64,000 nt of DNA from JAWMQL01 sp033283165 (GTDB taxonomy: Bacteria > Pseudomonadota > Gammaproteobacteria > Pseudomonadales > Halieaceae), in the NCBI GenBank assembly GCA_033283165.1, contig JAWMQL010000003.1, positions 496,001-560,000 of the forward strand, given 5' to 3'. The position numbers were made by a program, and so were the translations under genes. Below, in pieces: positions 28,349 through 36,687 of the stretch; the stretch's first letter is position 1; each line of letters begins with the position of its first letter. A model generated the notes under the pieces. That model did no database searches. It was given only the letters and a program-made list of their open reading frames with translations, and was not told where the DNA came from.

Positions 28349-29415
28349 CTTACCCGACCTCCGGCGCCGCGGCGGATACGCGCCGCCGAGGCCAGTTCGG
28401 TCAGTACTTCCCGGGTCTGCTCCCAGTCGATGCAGGGATCGGTGATGCTCTGGCCATAGGTGAGGGCCTGGCCGTCGACCACGTCCTGGCGACCGGCCAC
28501 CAGGTTGCTCTCCAGCATGAGGCCGAAAATACTGCGGCTGCCTCTTGCCACCTGGGTGGCGATGTCCATGGCCACGTCGACCTGGCGCGCCGGGATCTTG
28601 CGACTGTTGGCGTGACTGGCATCGATCATGATCCGCGCCGGCAGCCCTGCCTTGCCCAGCATGGCGCTGGCGTCATCCACGGAGAACATGTCGTAATTGG
28701 GGTGCTTGCCGCCGCGCAGGATGATGTGGCAGTCCTCGTTACCGGTGGTCTGGAAGATAGCGGAGTGACCCTGCTTGGTCACCGACAGGAAATGGTGCGG
28801 TTGCGAGGCGGACTTGATCGCGTCAATGGCCACCTGGATGTCACCGTCAGTGGCGTTCTTGAAACCCACCGGGCAGGACAGGCCGGAGGACAGTTCACGG
28901 TGGGTCTGGCTCTCGGTGGTGCGGGCACCGATTGCACCCCAGGAAATCAGGTCGGCGTAATACTGGGGGCTGATCAGGTCCAGGTACTCGGTGCCGGTGG
29001 GCAGGCCCATATCCGCCAGGTCGGCCAACAACTGCCGCGCCAGGTGCAGGCCCTTGTTGATCTGGAAAGTGTTGTTCAGGTCCGGATCGTTGATCAGGCC
29101 CTTCCAGCCGACCGTGGTACGCGGCTTCTCGAAGTACACCCGCATGACGATAAAGAGGTCTTCCCGCAACTCCGCAGCCGCCTCCCGCAGGCGCGCGGCA
29201 TAGTCTCTCGCGGCCTCGGGGTCGTGAATGGAGCAGGGGCCGACAATAGCCAGCAGGCGGTCATCGTCCCCGGCCAGAATGCGGTGAATGGTGTTGCGGG
29301 CGAGCGAAACAGTGTCGGCGGCCGCGTCGCTCACCGCGATTTCGGCAATCAGGTTCTCGGGCGATATCAATTCATTGGTCTTCTGGATGCGAAGATCATC
29401 GGTATTGGTTGTCAT
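28345..29415 (-). CDS. 3-deoxy-7-phosphoheptulonate synthase (class I DAHP synthase)
   Basis: First step of the shikimate pathway: phosphoenolpyruvate plus erythrose 4-phosphate to DAHP. The 356-residue length fits the AroF/AroG/AroH type. Visible family text includes LAIVGPCSIHDPEAARDYA, GTEYLDLISPQYYADLISWGAIGARTTESQTHRE split across the core, and MIDASHANSRKIP. Which aromatic amino acid inhibits it cannot be told from sequence alone. The SDR follows in the same operon. Confidence 0.93.
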   Translation of the reverse strand: MTTNTDDLRIQKTNELISPENLIAEIAVSDAAADTVSLARNTIHRILAGDDDRLLAIVGPCSIHDPEAARDYAARLREAAAELREDLFIVMRVYFEKPRTTVGWKGLINDPDLNNTFQINKGLHLARQLLADLADMGLPTGTEYLDLISPQYYADLISWGAIGARTTESQTHRELSSGLSCPVGFKNATDGDIQVAIDAIKSASQPHHFLSVTKQGHSAIFQTTGNEDCHIILRGGKHPNYDMFSVDDASAMLGKAGLPARIMIDASHANSRKIPARQVDVAMDIATQVARGSRSIFGLMLESNLVAGRQDVVDGQALTYGQSITDPCIDWEQTREVLTELASAARIRRGAGGRVR

Positions 29416-29550
29416 GCTATGTCCGGCGCGGCCGCGACCGCTGGTAAAGGTAGAAACAGGAAGTTGAAAAGCGCGCTAATATAGCACTTATAAGGTGGAA
29501 TTGGCAGTTGCGCCGCGGCCACCAGCGGGGCGCGACAGGGAGGCTGGAAC

Positions 29551-29958
29551 ATGATAGATCGGGACATTCCCCGCACGCTGGCGGTGAAATACGCCCGTTT
29601 CGTGGACAATCGAAAATACGAGCGCATGAGCGAAATCATGTCGCCGGAATTCACCCAGCAGGGGCCCGGTTTCGGGTCCGGTTCGCTGCAGGAATTCATC
29701 GAGGCCCTGCACGTCCTCGACCGGTACAGCGCCACTTTTCACGTGGTGATGAACCAGGATGGCGAGTGGCACAATGACCTCTATACCGGCGAGACCTGGG
29801 GCGTGGCCAGCCACCTGTACGAGCAGGAGGGCGTACAGCGCAAGCTGGACATGGGGATACGCTACCAGGATGTCATTGAAAATGCCGGCAGCCACTACCA
29901 GTACCTGTCGCGGGATCTGCACATCGTATGGACTCAGGACCTGCCGCTGATACTGTAA
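29551..29958 (+). CDS. NTF2/SnoaL-like protein
   Basis: A 135-residue cytoplasmic protein of the NTF2-like fold. The pattern IPRTLAVKYARFVDNRKYERMSEIM followed by FTQQGPG and GVASHLYEQEG fits SnoaL_4-type polyketide-cyclase/dehydratase relatives. These proteins bind small hydrophobic ligands or act as isomerases or dehydratases, and no specific activity can be named. The gene is divergent from DAHP synthase. It ends 3 nt before REP-like copy 2. Confidence 0.7.
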   Translation: MIDRDIPRTLAVKYARFVDNRKYERMSEIMSPEFTQQGPGFGSGSLQEFIEALHVLDRYSATFHVVMNQDGEWHNDLYTGETWGVASHLYEQEGVQRKLDMGIRYQDVIENAGSHYQYLSRDLHIVWTQDLPLIL

Positions 29959-29961
29959 GTC

Positions 29962-30025
29962 GGGGACAATTTCGGGGACAGTTCACTTTATTTCCCGTGG
30001 GAAAAAAGTGAACTGTCCCCGAAAT
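29962..30025. repeat. REP-like hairpin element, copy 2
   Basis: GGGGACA (29962) is followed by a 21-base arm (29969-29989, core GGGGACAGTTCACTTT) and its perfect reverse complement (30005-30025). The inner bases also pair (TTTCCC/GGGAAA around GT) to give one long hairpin. It shares the arrangement and most of the arm with the copy at 27548 and again sits between convergent genes. Confidence 0.85.
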
Positions 30026-30042
30026 GTGAATTGGGGCCCGGT

Positions 30043-30129
30043 TCAGCCAACCAGTACGAGGACCAGGGCCAGGAGAAAATACAGGCCCATCACCGGCACA
30101 CTGAGTCTGGGGCCGATTATCCGTTTCAT
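30043..30129 (-). CDS. 28-residue small membrane protein, translationally coupled
   Basis: The predicted peptide begins MKRIIGPRLSV and continues with a hydrophobic helix (PVMGLYFLLALVLVLVG). A strong GGAGGTG sits 5 nt upstream of the ATG, and the ATG overlaps the TGA of the upstream gene as ATGA. A positively charged start followed by one membrane helix is typical of bacterial membrane small proteins. The gene is too short for standard callers. The function is unknown. Confidence 0.65.
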   Translation of the reverse strand: MKRIIGPRLSVPVMGLYFLLALVLVLVG

Positions 30130-30743
30130 GTCGTCACCTCCATCTTGCTTGGGGGCGTGTCGCTGACGGGCCGCCCCAACAGTAATAATTCCCGCATTGC
30201 GGGGTCCAGTTCGACCAGGGGCGCATCCACTTCAACCCCCAGTGCGTCGTTTATCTTGGAGAAAAAGCACCGGGCGGCGGCGGCCGCCACGATGTCGAAT
30301 ACGGTTTCGTCCGCCAGTCCCATGGCCTTCAGTTCTTCGATGTCGGCCCGCTCCACGGTGGTCGCGGCGAGTGCCACCTTGCCCGCGACCCGCATGACCG
30401 CCAGGTCGGTCCCGGTTACCCGGCCAAGCGGTTCGCCGCGCATCAGGGCGGCCATCTCGTGCTGGTCGAAAAACCGTCGCAACAACCGTCGACCGTGCGC
30501 CAGGCAGCAATAGCCGTTGCCCAGCGCCTGCGCTGCACCCAGGGTGGCAAGCTCGTAATAGCGCGGCTCCATCGGCTCCCGCACACAGCGGATAAGGTCC
30601 GCCCAGGCCTGCATCAACGCCGGCCGGTGACAGAACACCCGGGCATAGTTGGGCACAAAGCCGACAGCGTCCTGTTGGCGCTGGTACATTGCGCGGACCT
30701 CGCCTTCTGCCTCGCTCGGTTCAATGGTGGTAAGAAAACTCAT
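30126..30743 (-). CDS. Carboxymuconolactone decarboxylase/AhpD-like protein
   Basis: A 205-residue protein beginning MSFLTTIEPSEAEGEV. The all-helical peroxidase-related CMD fold is suggested by GFVPNYARVFCHRPALMQAW and the redox-type motif GNGYCCLAHG, with CxxxH spacing. It probably has peroxidase or decarboxylase-like chemistry. The frame is open far upstream, but that part is the wrong frame of the cysteine synthase gene, so ATG 30743 is the start. It follows the cysteine synthase fusion by 13 nt and overlaps the 28-codon ORF. Confidence 0.82.
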   Translation of the reverse strand: MSFLTTIEPSEAEGEVRAMYQRQQDAVGFVPNYARVFCHRPALMQAWADLIRCVREPMEPRYYELATLGAAQALGNGYCCLAHGRRLLRRFFDQHEMAALMRGEPLGRVTGTDLAVMRVAGKVALAATTVERADIEELKAMGLADETVFDIVAAAAARCFFSKINDALGVEVDAPLVELDPAMRELLLLGRPVSDTPPSKMEVTT

Positions 30744-30756
30744 TTTCCCGCTCCTC

Positions 30757-32244
30757 TCAGGCCGACTTCCGGGGGTGCAACCACTTCGGCAGGAACTCGG
30801 CCGGGTGAAGGTTCGCGTCGCGGTCATAGTCCACCTGCAGGGTGTCCAGCTGTCGCTGTAAAAAACCATCCGCGCAGGCGGCGATGACATCGGTGGCTCC
30901 GCCCAGTAACTCACCCCCGACAAATACCTGGGGAATGGTCGGGGAGCCCACGCGCTCCGCCAGGACCTGCCGTATCCTGCCGCCAAGGTCGTGTTCCTGG
31001 AACGCGACCGAATCCAGGTCGACGCTCTCATAATGGAGCCCCATGGCCTTGAACAGGCGCCGGACCGACCAGCAGAATTCACACCACTCGAGGGCAAACA
31101 TGACAACCGGCTGCTCCGCCAGCACCCGTTCCACAAATTGCCGGGCTTCCGCATCCAGGTCACGCGGTGCCCGCAGGGGTGTCGCGCCTGATGCCGCGGC
31201 AGCGCCAAACTGGCAGGACGGGGTCGAGTTGGACAGGGCCAGTTCCGCCTCATCCATTTCCTCGCCGATATCCGCAAACAGCGGGGTGGACATGTAGCGC
31301 TCGCCGGTATCCGGCAGCATGCACACGATGTTACTGCCACGAGGTGCCTGTGCCGCCAGGGTCAAAGCCGCCGCCAGCGTGGCGCCGCCGGAGATCCCGG
31401 CGAAGATACCCTCGCGGCAGGCCAGTTCCCGGCTCAGGCGCAGGGCATCATCGCCCGCTACCGGAACGACCTCGTCGACCCAGCCGGAACTGATCGCGCT
31501 CTCTGTCAGGGCGGAGATAAAATCGGGAGTCCAGCCCTGCATCAGGTGGGGCCGGAAGCTGGGGTGACTGGCATCCACCGCACCCGCTGTATCCCGTGAC
31601 TGGGGAATGCCGCTGCCGAGCAGCGGCGAGTTGTCCGGCTCCGCGACCACGATACGGGTGTCCGGGCTGACCTGGCTCAGGTACCGCGCGGTACCTTTCA
31701 GGGTACCGCCAGTACCGAAGCCGCTCACCCAGTAGTGCAGCGGGTCGCCGCCCATGTCGCGGATAATTTCCGGTCCGGTGGTCGCCGTATGCACGTCGGC
31801 ATTGGCCTCGTTGTCGAACTGTCGGCACAGGAAGTAGCCGTGTGCCCGGGCCAGTTCTTCCGCCTTGCGCAGCATACCGGTGCCCTTCTCCGCCGCCGGT
31901 GTCAGCACCACCTGCGCGCCGAGAAACCGCATGATCTTGCGCCGCTCCACGCTCGCGTTTTCCGCCATGGTCACCACCAGGGGATAGCCCTTGCGGGCAC
32001 AGACCATGGCCAGGCCGATCCCGGTATTGCCGCTGGTCGCCTCGATCACGGTCTGGCCCGGGCGCAGTTCACCGCTCTGTTCCGCCCGCTCGATCAGGGC
32101 CAGGGCCATGCGATCCTTGACCGAGCCCATGGGATTGAATGCCTCCAGTTTGACATACAGATTCACGCCCTCGGGGGCCATATCTCCCAGTCGCACCAGC
32201 GGCGTGTTTCCTACGGTTTCCAATATCGATTCATAACGTGCCAT
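30757..32244 (-). CDS. Cysteine synthase fused to a glutaredoxin domain
   Basis: A 495-residue bifunctional protein. Residues 1 to about 330 are a PLP-dependent O-acetylserine sulfhydrylase of the CysK/CysM type: PLP lysine K43 (NPMGSVKDR), TSGNTG at 70-75 and the GFGTGGT phosphate loop near 175-181. After a linker, residues about 370-465 form a glutaredoxin with active site C388-EF-C391 and the glutathione-binding TIPQVFVGG (436-444). Normal cysteine synthases end near residue 320. The fusion suggests cysteine made with sulfide or a thiol carrier reduced in place. Confidence 0.9.
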   Translation of the reverse strand: MARYESILETVGNTPLVRLGDMAPEGVNLYVKLEAFNPMGSVKDRMALALIERAEQSGELRPGQTVIEATSGNTGIGLAMVCARKGYPLVVTMAENASVERRKIMRFLGAQVVLTPAAEKGTGMLRKAEELARAHGYFLCRQFDNEANADVHTATTGPEIIRDMGGDPLHYWVSGFGTGGTLKGTARYLSQVSPDTRIVVAEPDNSPLLGSGIPQSRDTAGAVDASHPSFRPHLMQGWTPDFISALTESAISSGWVDEVVPVAGDDALRLSRELACREGIFAGISGGATLAAALTLAAQAPRGSNIVCMLPDTGERYMSTPLFADIGEEMDEAELALSNSTPSCQFGAAAASGATPLRAPRDLDAEARQFVERVLAEQPVVMFALEWCEFCWSVRRLFKAMGLHYESVDLDSVAFQEHDLGGRIRQVLAERVGSPTIPQVFVGGELLGGATDVIAACADGFLQRQLDTLQVDYDRDANLHPAEFLPKWLHPRKSA

Positions 32245-32309
32245 GTTGCTCTCCCTCGTCAGGCTGTCGTCTAGCCTGGGAACAAGAATCCCCGAAAAAC
32301 GGCGAAGCC

Positions 32310-32352
32310 AGCGTGGAAGTCAGCGTGGTTTTTGTATTTAAAGCGTGGTTTT
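32310..32352 (+). repeat. Direct AGCGTGG heptamers upstream of the SARP-type regulator
   Basis: AGCGTGG occurs at 32310, 32322 and 32342. The last two share an 11-base match, AGCGTGGTTTT. They lie about 80-120 nt before the SARP-type gene. SARP regulators are known to bind direct heptamer repeats at near-helical spacing. Here the spacing is 12 and 20, so an autoregulatory role is only inferred. Confidence 0.35.
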
Positions 32353-32394
32353 ATGCCCGGCCGGCCGCCCTGCGCTTGTACCGGAACGAAAAGT

Positions 32395-32415
32395 GACTAT
32401 GCTGGGCACATAGTC
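32395..32415. promoter_or_regulatory. Inverted repeat before the SARP-type gene
   Basis: GACTATG (32395-32401) and CATAGTC (32409-32415) are perfect 7-base arms with a 7-base spacer, 15 nt before the start codon at 32431. The arrangement suggests an operator or a leader hairpin. The binding protein is unknown. Confidence 0.35.
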
Positions 32416-32430
32416 TGATATGGCCAAATA

Positions 32431-35400
32431 ATGGGTATGGAGCAGCTTGCGCTCAGGTTTCTCGGTGACGCCAGGGTCGTCCGTGACGACCGGGAACTGC
32501 CCCTGCCGCCCTCTCGCAAGACCCGCGCCCTGCTCGCCTACCTGGCGTTGCAGTCGCAACCGTTCCGCCGCGACCAGCTCTGTGAACTGCTGTGGGAGAT
32601 CCCCGACGACCCCCGCGGGTCACTGCGCTGGAGCCTGTCAAAACTGCGTCGTCTGGTGGATGACGAAGATCATCCCCGTATCCTGGCGGACCGCAACCAG
32701 GTCGCCATGGATACCAGCGGGGTCGATATCGACGTGGTCTCGCTGCACGAACTGGCCGGCAACAAGCTGTCCCACTGCGACACCGCCACCCTGCAGCAGG
32801 CGGTTGAGACCTATTCCGGAGACTTTCTCGCCGGGCTGGAACTGGCCAATTTCCACGATTTCTATATCTGGTGCCTGGGTGAGCGGGAACGGGCCAGCCA
32901 GGCCCGGGCGGCCCTGCTGGGCGAGTTGGTCAACCGGCTGGCGGACGACCCGGCAGCCGCCCTGCCCTACGCCAGCCAGCTGTGCAGCGAACAGGCTTAT
33001 GACGTCGCAGCCAGGGCGCGCCTGATCGGACTGCTGGTCCAGTTGAACCGCAAGAAAGAAGCCGACCAGCAGTTCCGCATCGGCATGGACACGTTGAAAG
33101 AGGCGGGCATTGACGATGGCGGCCTGCTGTACAGAAGCCTGCGCGGGGCCCGACCGGCGGGCGCCGCCAGGCCCGGCGCGGGTGCGCCGGTCAGCTCTGC
33201 AGCGGCCGGCGGCGAGTCCGCCCCCGCTTCAGGCATCGCGGGGCAACAGTCCCGGCTGCCGGTCGATGCCGGCCTGGTGGGACGCGACCGGGAACAACAA
33301 TTGCTGCAGGAAGCAATGGCCCGGGCGTTTGATGAAAGCCGCTCCCGCGTGGTGCTGGTGCGCGGTGATCCCGGCATGGGCAAGAGCCGTATGTTACAGC
33401 TGGCCGCTGCCATGGCGCGCCAGCGCGGCGCCGGGATTCTGCGGGCCGATGCCTATGAGAGTGAGATGCTCCGCCCGTTCGGGGTCTGGAACGACGCATT
33501 GCGCCGCGCGCTACCGGGTAACCCGGCCAGCGAGATGATCACCGGCAGCGAGCGGATTTCCCGTGACCAGGTGTTTTCAACCCTGGCCGACCTGGTTCAG
33601 GAATCCACCGACCAGCGGCCGCTGGCAGTCCTGTTCGACGACCTGCACTGGTGCGATGAGTCCAGCGCCAGCGCCCTGCACTACGTGTTGCGCATGCACC
33701 GCAAACGACCGTTGCTGGTACTGGCGACCGCGCGCGAACAGGAACTGAAGGAGAATGCGTCTGCCCTGCGGGCGCTGCGGGACCTGCGCAGTGACGAGCT
33801 GTTGCAGGAACTGCACCTGGCGCCTTTACCCGAGGGTGAGTTGGAGCAACTGATTGCCACTTTCGAACCCGCCGCTGATGCCCGTCGCCTCAGCCGCGAA
33901 TGTGAGGGCAACCCCCTGCTGGCCCTGGAACTGGCCCGCGCGGAAGTGGAAGGAAGCGTGGGTCACTCCCTCGCGGAGCTGGTGGCGGAGCGTATCTCCC
34001 GGTTCAGCGAAGCGGCCGTCGCCGTACTCAACTGGGCCGCCGTATTATCCCCGCGTATCAGCCTGTCGACCCTGGAGAAAGCGTCCGGTCTGGATCGGGG
34101 CAGCATCAATACCGCCATAGAAGCCGCTGAACGACAGGGCATCCTGCACCCCGCGGCACGCGGATTTCGCTTTTCCCACGATCTCATCGCCCGCTGCATC
34201 TACGACCAGATCAGCACCTCCCGGCAACAGGCCATGCACCGGGAAGTGGCGGAGATGCTGGCGGTGGATGCCGCCGCGGACCTGTCACTCGCTGCGGACC
34301 TGGCGCACCATGCGCCGCGCAGCGGGGATTCGCTGCTGTCCGCCCGGGCCATGATCGCGGCGGGCAAGCTGTGCCTGCGATTTTTCGCCAATGAGGACGC
34401 CCTGGCGCTGTACCAACGCGGACTGGAATTCACTCCGGAGCTGAACGCCGTGGACCGCATCTGCTGTGAACTGGAGCTGGCTGAAATCCGCATCGCCGCG
34501 GCACCGGTGGAGGACTGGAAAAATACCGCCGAGGAGCTGCGCAACCTGGCAGAACAGGCGCTGGACCACGGCGCCCTGGCACACGCCAGGCTCGGCTACC
34601 AGGAAGCCAGCTATGTCCGCTGGGTTCGCGGCCAGTGGTCAGACGCGCGGCGGGACTCCCTGCAGGCGGCGCGGATCACCCGCGGGGGCTCTGACAAGGA
34701 TCACATCGTGGGTATGGCGGAGGCGTCCAAGTGCCTGGCCCTGCTGGAACGGGATCTGAGCCAGGCCGACGCCATGATCATGGAGGCCAGTGAACTGGCG
34801 CGGCGCAGCGACTTCAGCTGCACGGCGATTCCCATCACCCTGGGCATCCTGCGTTACTACGAATCCCGTTTTGATGAGGCACGGGATTACCTGGAAGAGG
34901 CCCGGGCCGCCTGCAAGGCCAGGGGCGACCGCATCAACGAGTTCATGGCGAACGAATTCCTGACCATGGTACAGATCGAGGCCGGCAACTTTCCGCAGGC
35001 AGCGGAACACTGCGAGGACCTTCTCGCGCTGGGCGAACGCCTGCGTGAGGGCAGCGAACTGCCGCTGGCGCTGGCACTCACGGGACTGTGTCGCTATGCC
35101 CTGGAGGGCGAGCAAACGCAATTGCAGGACGGCCTGGATCAGTTACAGGCCCTGGACGCCAAACAGCGCCGTACCTGGGTGCTGAACCGGGCGGCCATGA
35201 TTGACCTGGTACGCGGCCAGGCGGCGTTGGCCGGGAAACGGGCCGAGATCGCCCTGGAGTTGTCGCGCACCATGGAGCGGCCGTCGGAAATCCTGCTGGC
35301 AGCGGTGAACCTGGCCTGCAGCGATACCCACCCCCCGGGTGTGGTGCCCGCCGACCTGGTGGAAAACCTGCTGCAGCGCCCGGTAGCCGAATGGGCGCGC

Positions 35401-35445
35401 GACCGGGCCCGACAATACCTGCAACAGGCAGGCCGGGAGAGCTGA
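32431..35445 (+). CDS. SARP/AfsR-like transcriptional activator with AAA and TPR domains
   Basis: A 1004-residue cytoplasmic regulator. Domain order: OmpR-like winged helix (about 5-90; RKTRALLAYLALQSQPFRRDQLCELLW), bacterial transcriptional activator domain (about 100-240), a linker, then an AAA_16-type STAND ATPase with Walker A GDPGMGKSR near 312-320 and Walker B LAVLFDDLHWCDE near 400-412. A long helical TPR-rich tail runs from about 600. This design is known from actinobacterial antibiotic regulators and some proteobacteria. It is followed 2 nt later by the DUF4242 gene, so it probably controls or is coexpressed with the next three genes. Confidence 0.87.
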   Translation: MGMEQLALRFLGDARVVRDDRELPLPPSRKTRALLAYLALQSQPFRRDQLCELLWEIPDDPRGSLRWSLSKLRRLVDDEDHPRILADRNQVAMDTSGVDIDVVSLHELAGNKLSHCDTATLQQAVETYSGDFLAGLELANFHDFYIWCLGERERASQARAALLGELVNRLADDPAAALPYASQLCSEQAYDVAARARLIGLLVQLNRKKEADQQFRIGMDTLKEAGIDDGGLLYRSLRGARPAGAARPGAGAPVSSAAAGGESAPASGIAGQQSRLPVDAGLVGRDREQQLLQEAMARAFDESRSRVVLVRGDPGMGKSRMLQLAAAMARQRGAGILRADAYESEMLRPFGVWNDALRRALPGNPASEMITGSERISRDQVFSTLADLVQESTDQRPLAVLFDDLHWCDESSASALHYVLRMHRKRPLLVLATAREQELKENASALRALRDLRSDELLQELHLAPLPEGELEQLIATFEPAADARRLSRECEGNPLLALELARAEVEGSVGHSLAELVAERISRFSEAAVAVLNWAAVLSPRISLSTLEKASGLDRGSINTAIEAAERQGILHPAARGFRFSHDLIARCIYDQISTSRQQAMHREVAEMLAVDAAADLSLAADLAHHAPRSGDSLLSARAMIAAGKLCLRFFANEDALALYQRGLEFTPELNAVDRICCELELAEIRIAAAPVEDWKNTAEELRNLAEQALDHGALAHARLGYQEASYVRWVRGQWSDARRDSLQAARITRGGSDKDHIVGMAEASKCLALLERDLSQADAMIMEASELARRSDFSCTAIPITLGILRYYESRFDEARDYLEEARAACKARGDRINEFMANEFLTMVQIEAGNFPQAAEHCEDLLALGERLREGSELPLALALTGLCRYALEGEQTQLQDGLDQLQALDAKQRRTWVLNRAAMIDLVRGQAALAGKRAEIALELSRTMERPSEILLAAVNLACSDTHPPGVVPADLVENLLQRPVAEWARDRARQYLQQAGRES

Positions 35446-35447
35446 AT

Positions 35448-35993
35448 ATGGATCACATTTACCTGGAGCGACAATTCGAGCCGTACATCGACCTGCCCTA
35501 TTTCCGGGGCATGGCGCGGCGGGGGATGAGCTGTTTTTCCCTGTACCGGGTGCAGTGGCTGGAGAGCCTGATGGCTACCGATGGCAGCCGGCTGCTGTGT
35601 CACTTCCAGGCACCGGACACGGAGAGTGTTCGCATGATTTCCCGGGACGATCGCAATAAAACGGTATCGGCGTGGCGCGGCAGCCTGCACGACGCCAGAG
35701 ACGACCTGCGGCCCAACGTGGTAGTCGAACGGAGCTGGTCTGAACCGGTCGAGTTGCAGGACCTGCAGGCCCGTGAGAACGAACACGACTGGTGCCTGGA
35801 GACCCATCAGGTCAATTTTGTACGGACATTCTTTCGCGCCGACCAGAAGCGCATGCTCTGCCTGTATGCTGCCCCCGATGCGGAGTCCGTACGACTCGCG
35901 CAGCAACAGGCCGGCATGCCCATGGACCGGGTCTGGGCCTGCAACTACTTCGACGCCGAAATCATGGGCCGCGAACTGACAATCCAACGCTGA
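35448..35993 (+). CDS. Tandem DUF4242-like protein
   Basis: A 181-residue protein built from two related halves. The core RLLCHFQAPDTESVRMISR of the first half (about residues 48-66) matches RMLCLYAAPDAESVRLAQQ of the second (about 137-155). DUF4242 proteins are small ferredoxin-fold proteins, some annotated as nickel-binding, and their function is not established. It starts 2 nt after the stop of the SARP-type regulator and is followed 120 nt later by osmC-like and flavoprotein genes. Confidence 0.72.
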   Translation: MDHIYLERQFEPYIDLPYFRGMARRGMSCFSLYRVQWLESLMATDGSRLLCHFQAPDTESVRMISRDDRNKTVSAWRGSLHDARDDLRPNVVVERSWSEPVELQDLQARENEHDWCLETHQVNFVRTFFRADQKRMLCLYAAPDAESVRLAQQQAGMPMDRVWACNYFDAEIMGRELTIQR

Positions 35994-36113
35994 AAACCGG
36001 GCACGACCAAAAAAACCACGATAGATTAAACGGCGACTCCTACGTATCCGCGACAAGCTGTCCCTGTCCCGACCAGAACGGCCGGTGTTATCAACAGACA
36101 GCGAGGAACGGAA

Positions 36114-36674
36114 ATGAACGTTTTTACCAAGATAATCGACAACGGCGTCAACACCGAGGCCCTGATCCAGGCGCGGGAAGCGCTGACCCAGGCCCCGGAA
36201 GCGGCGCAATTCACCTGGCGCGCCAGCTGCGACTGGGTGAACGGCACCCACTGCCGCTCCGCCGTGGAGGGCTTTTTCGGCCTCGGCGAGGAGCAGGCCC
36301 ACCACAAATCCTTTACGTTCGACGCGGATCACCCGGAGGTGTTCGCGGCCGAGGACCAGGGTGCAACCCCGGTTGAATACGTGCTGGTGGGACTGGCCAG
36401 TTGCCTCACCGCCGGTGTGGCCTCGGTAGCCCAGTATCGCAATATCCAGCTCAACTCGGTGCGCGCCATCATCGAGGGCGATATGGACATCCAGGGCATC
36501 CTGGGGGTCGACCCGGATGTACGCAATGGCTACGAGGGTATCCGGGTACGCTTCGAGATCGACGCCGACGCCTCCAAAGAGGACATCGAGGCGCTGGTGG
36601 CCCAGTCCCAGAAACGCTCCGCGGTATTTGACATCATCACCAACCCGACCGCCATCTCGGTCGAAGTGCACTGA
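36114..36674 (+). CDS. OsmC family protein
   Basis: A 186-residue protein of the OsmC/Ohr-like fold. Family text: TPVEYVLVGLASCLTAGVASVAQYRNIQL, with the peroxidatic-type cysteine in LASC, and the later half RSAVFDIITNPTAISVEV. It may reduce organic peroxides or act on another thiol-reactive substrate. Only one of the two usual cysteines is in the normal place (the other is in RASCDW near the start), so peroxidase activity is not certain. It lies 13 nt before the flavoprotein gene. Confidence 0.85.
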   Translation: MNVFTKIIDNGVNTEALIQAREALTQAPEAAQFTWRASCDWVNGTHCRSAVEGFFGLGEEQAHHKSFTFDADHPEVFAAEDQGATPVEYVLVGLASCLTAGVASVAQYRNIQLNSVRAIIEGDMDIQGILGVDPDVRNGYEGIRVRFEIDADASKEDIEALVAQSQKRSAVFDIITNPTAISVEVH

Positions 36675-36687
36675 GCCGGAGGTCGCC

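Noticed and set aside
30744..31340. N-terminal extension of the AhpD-like gene into the cysteine synthase region
   Set aside because: The extra 199 residues are an out-of-frame reading of the glutaredoxin/cysteine synthase coding sequence; the family starts at ATG 30743.
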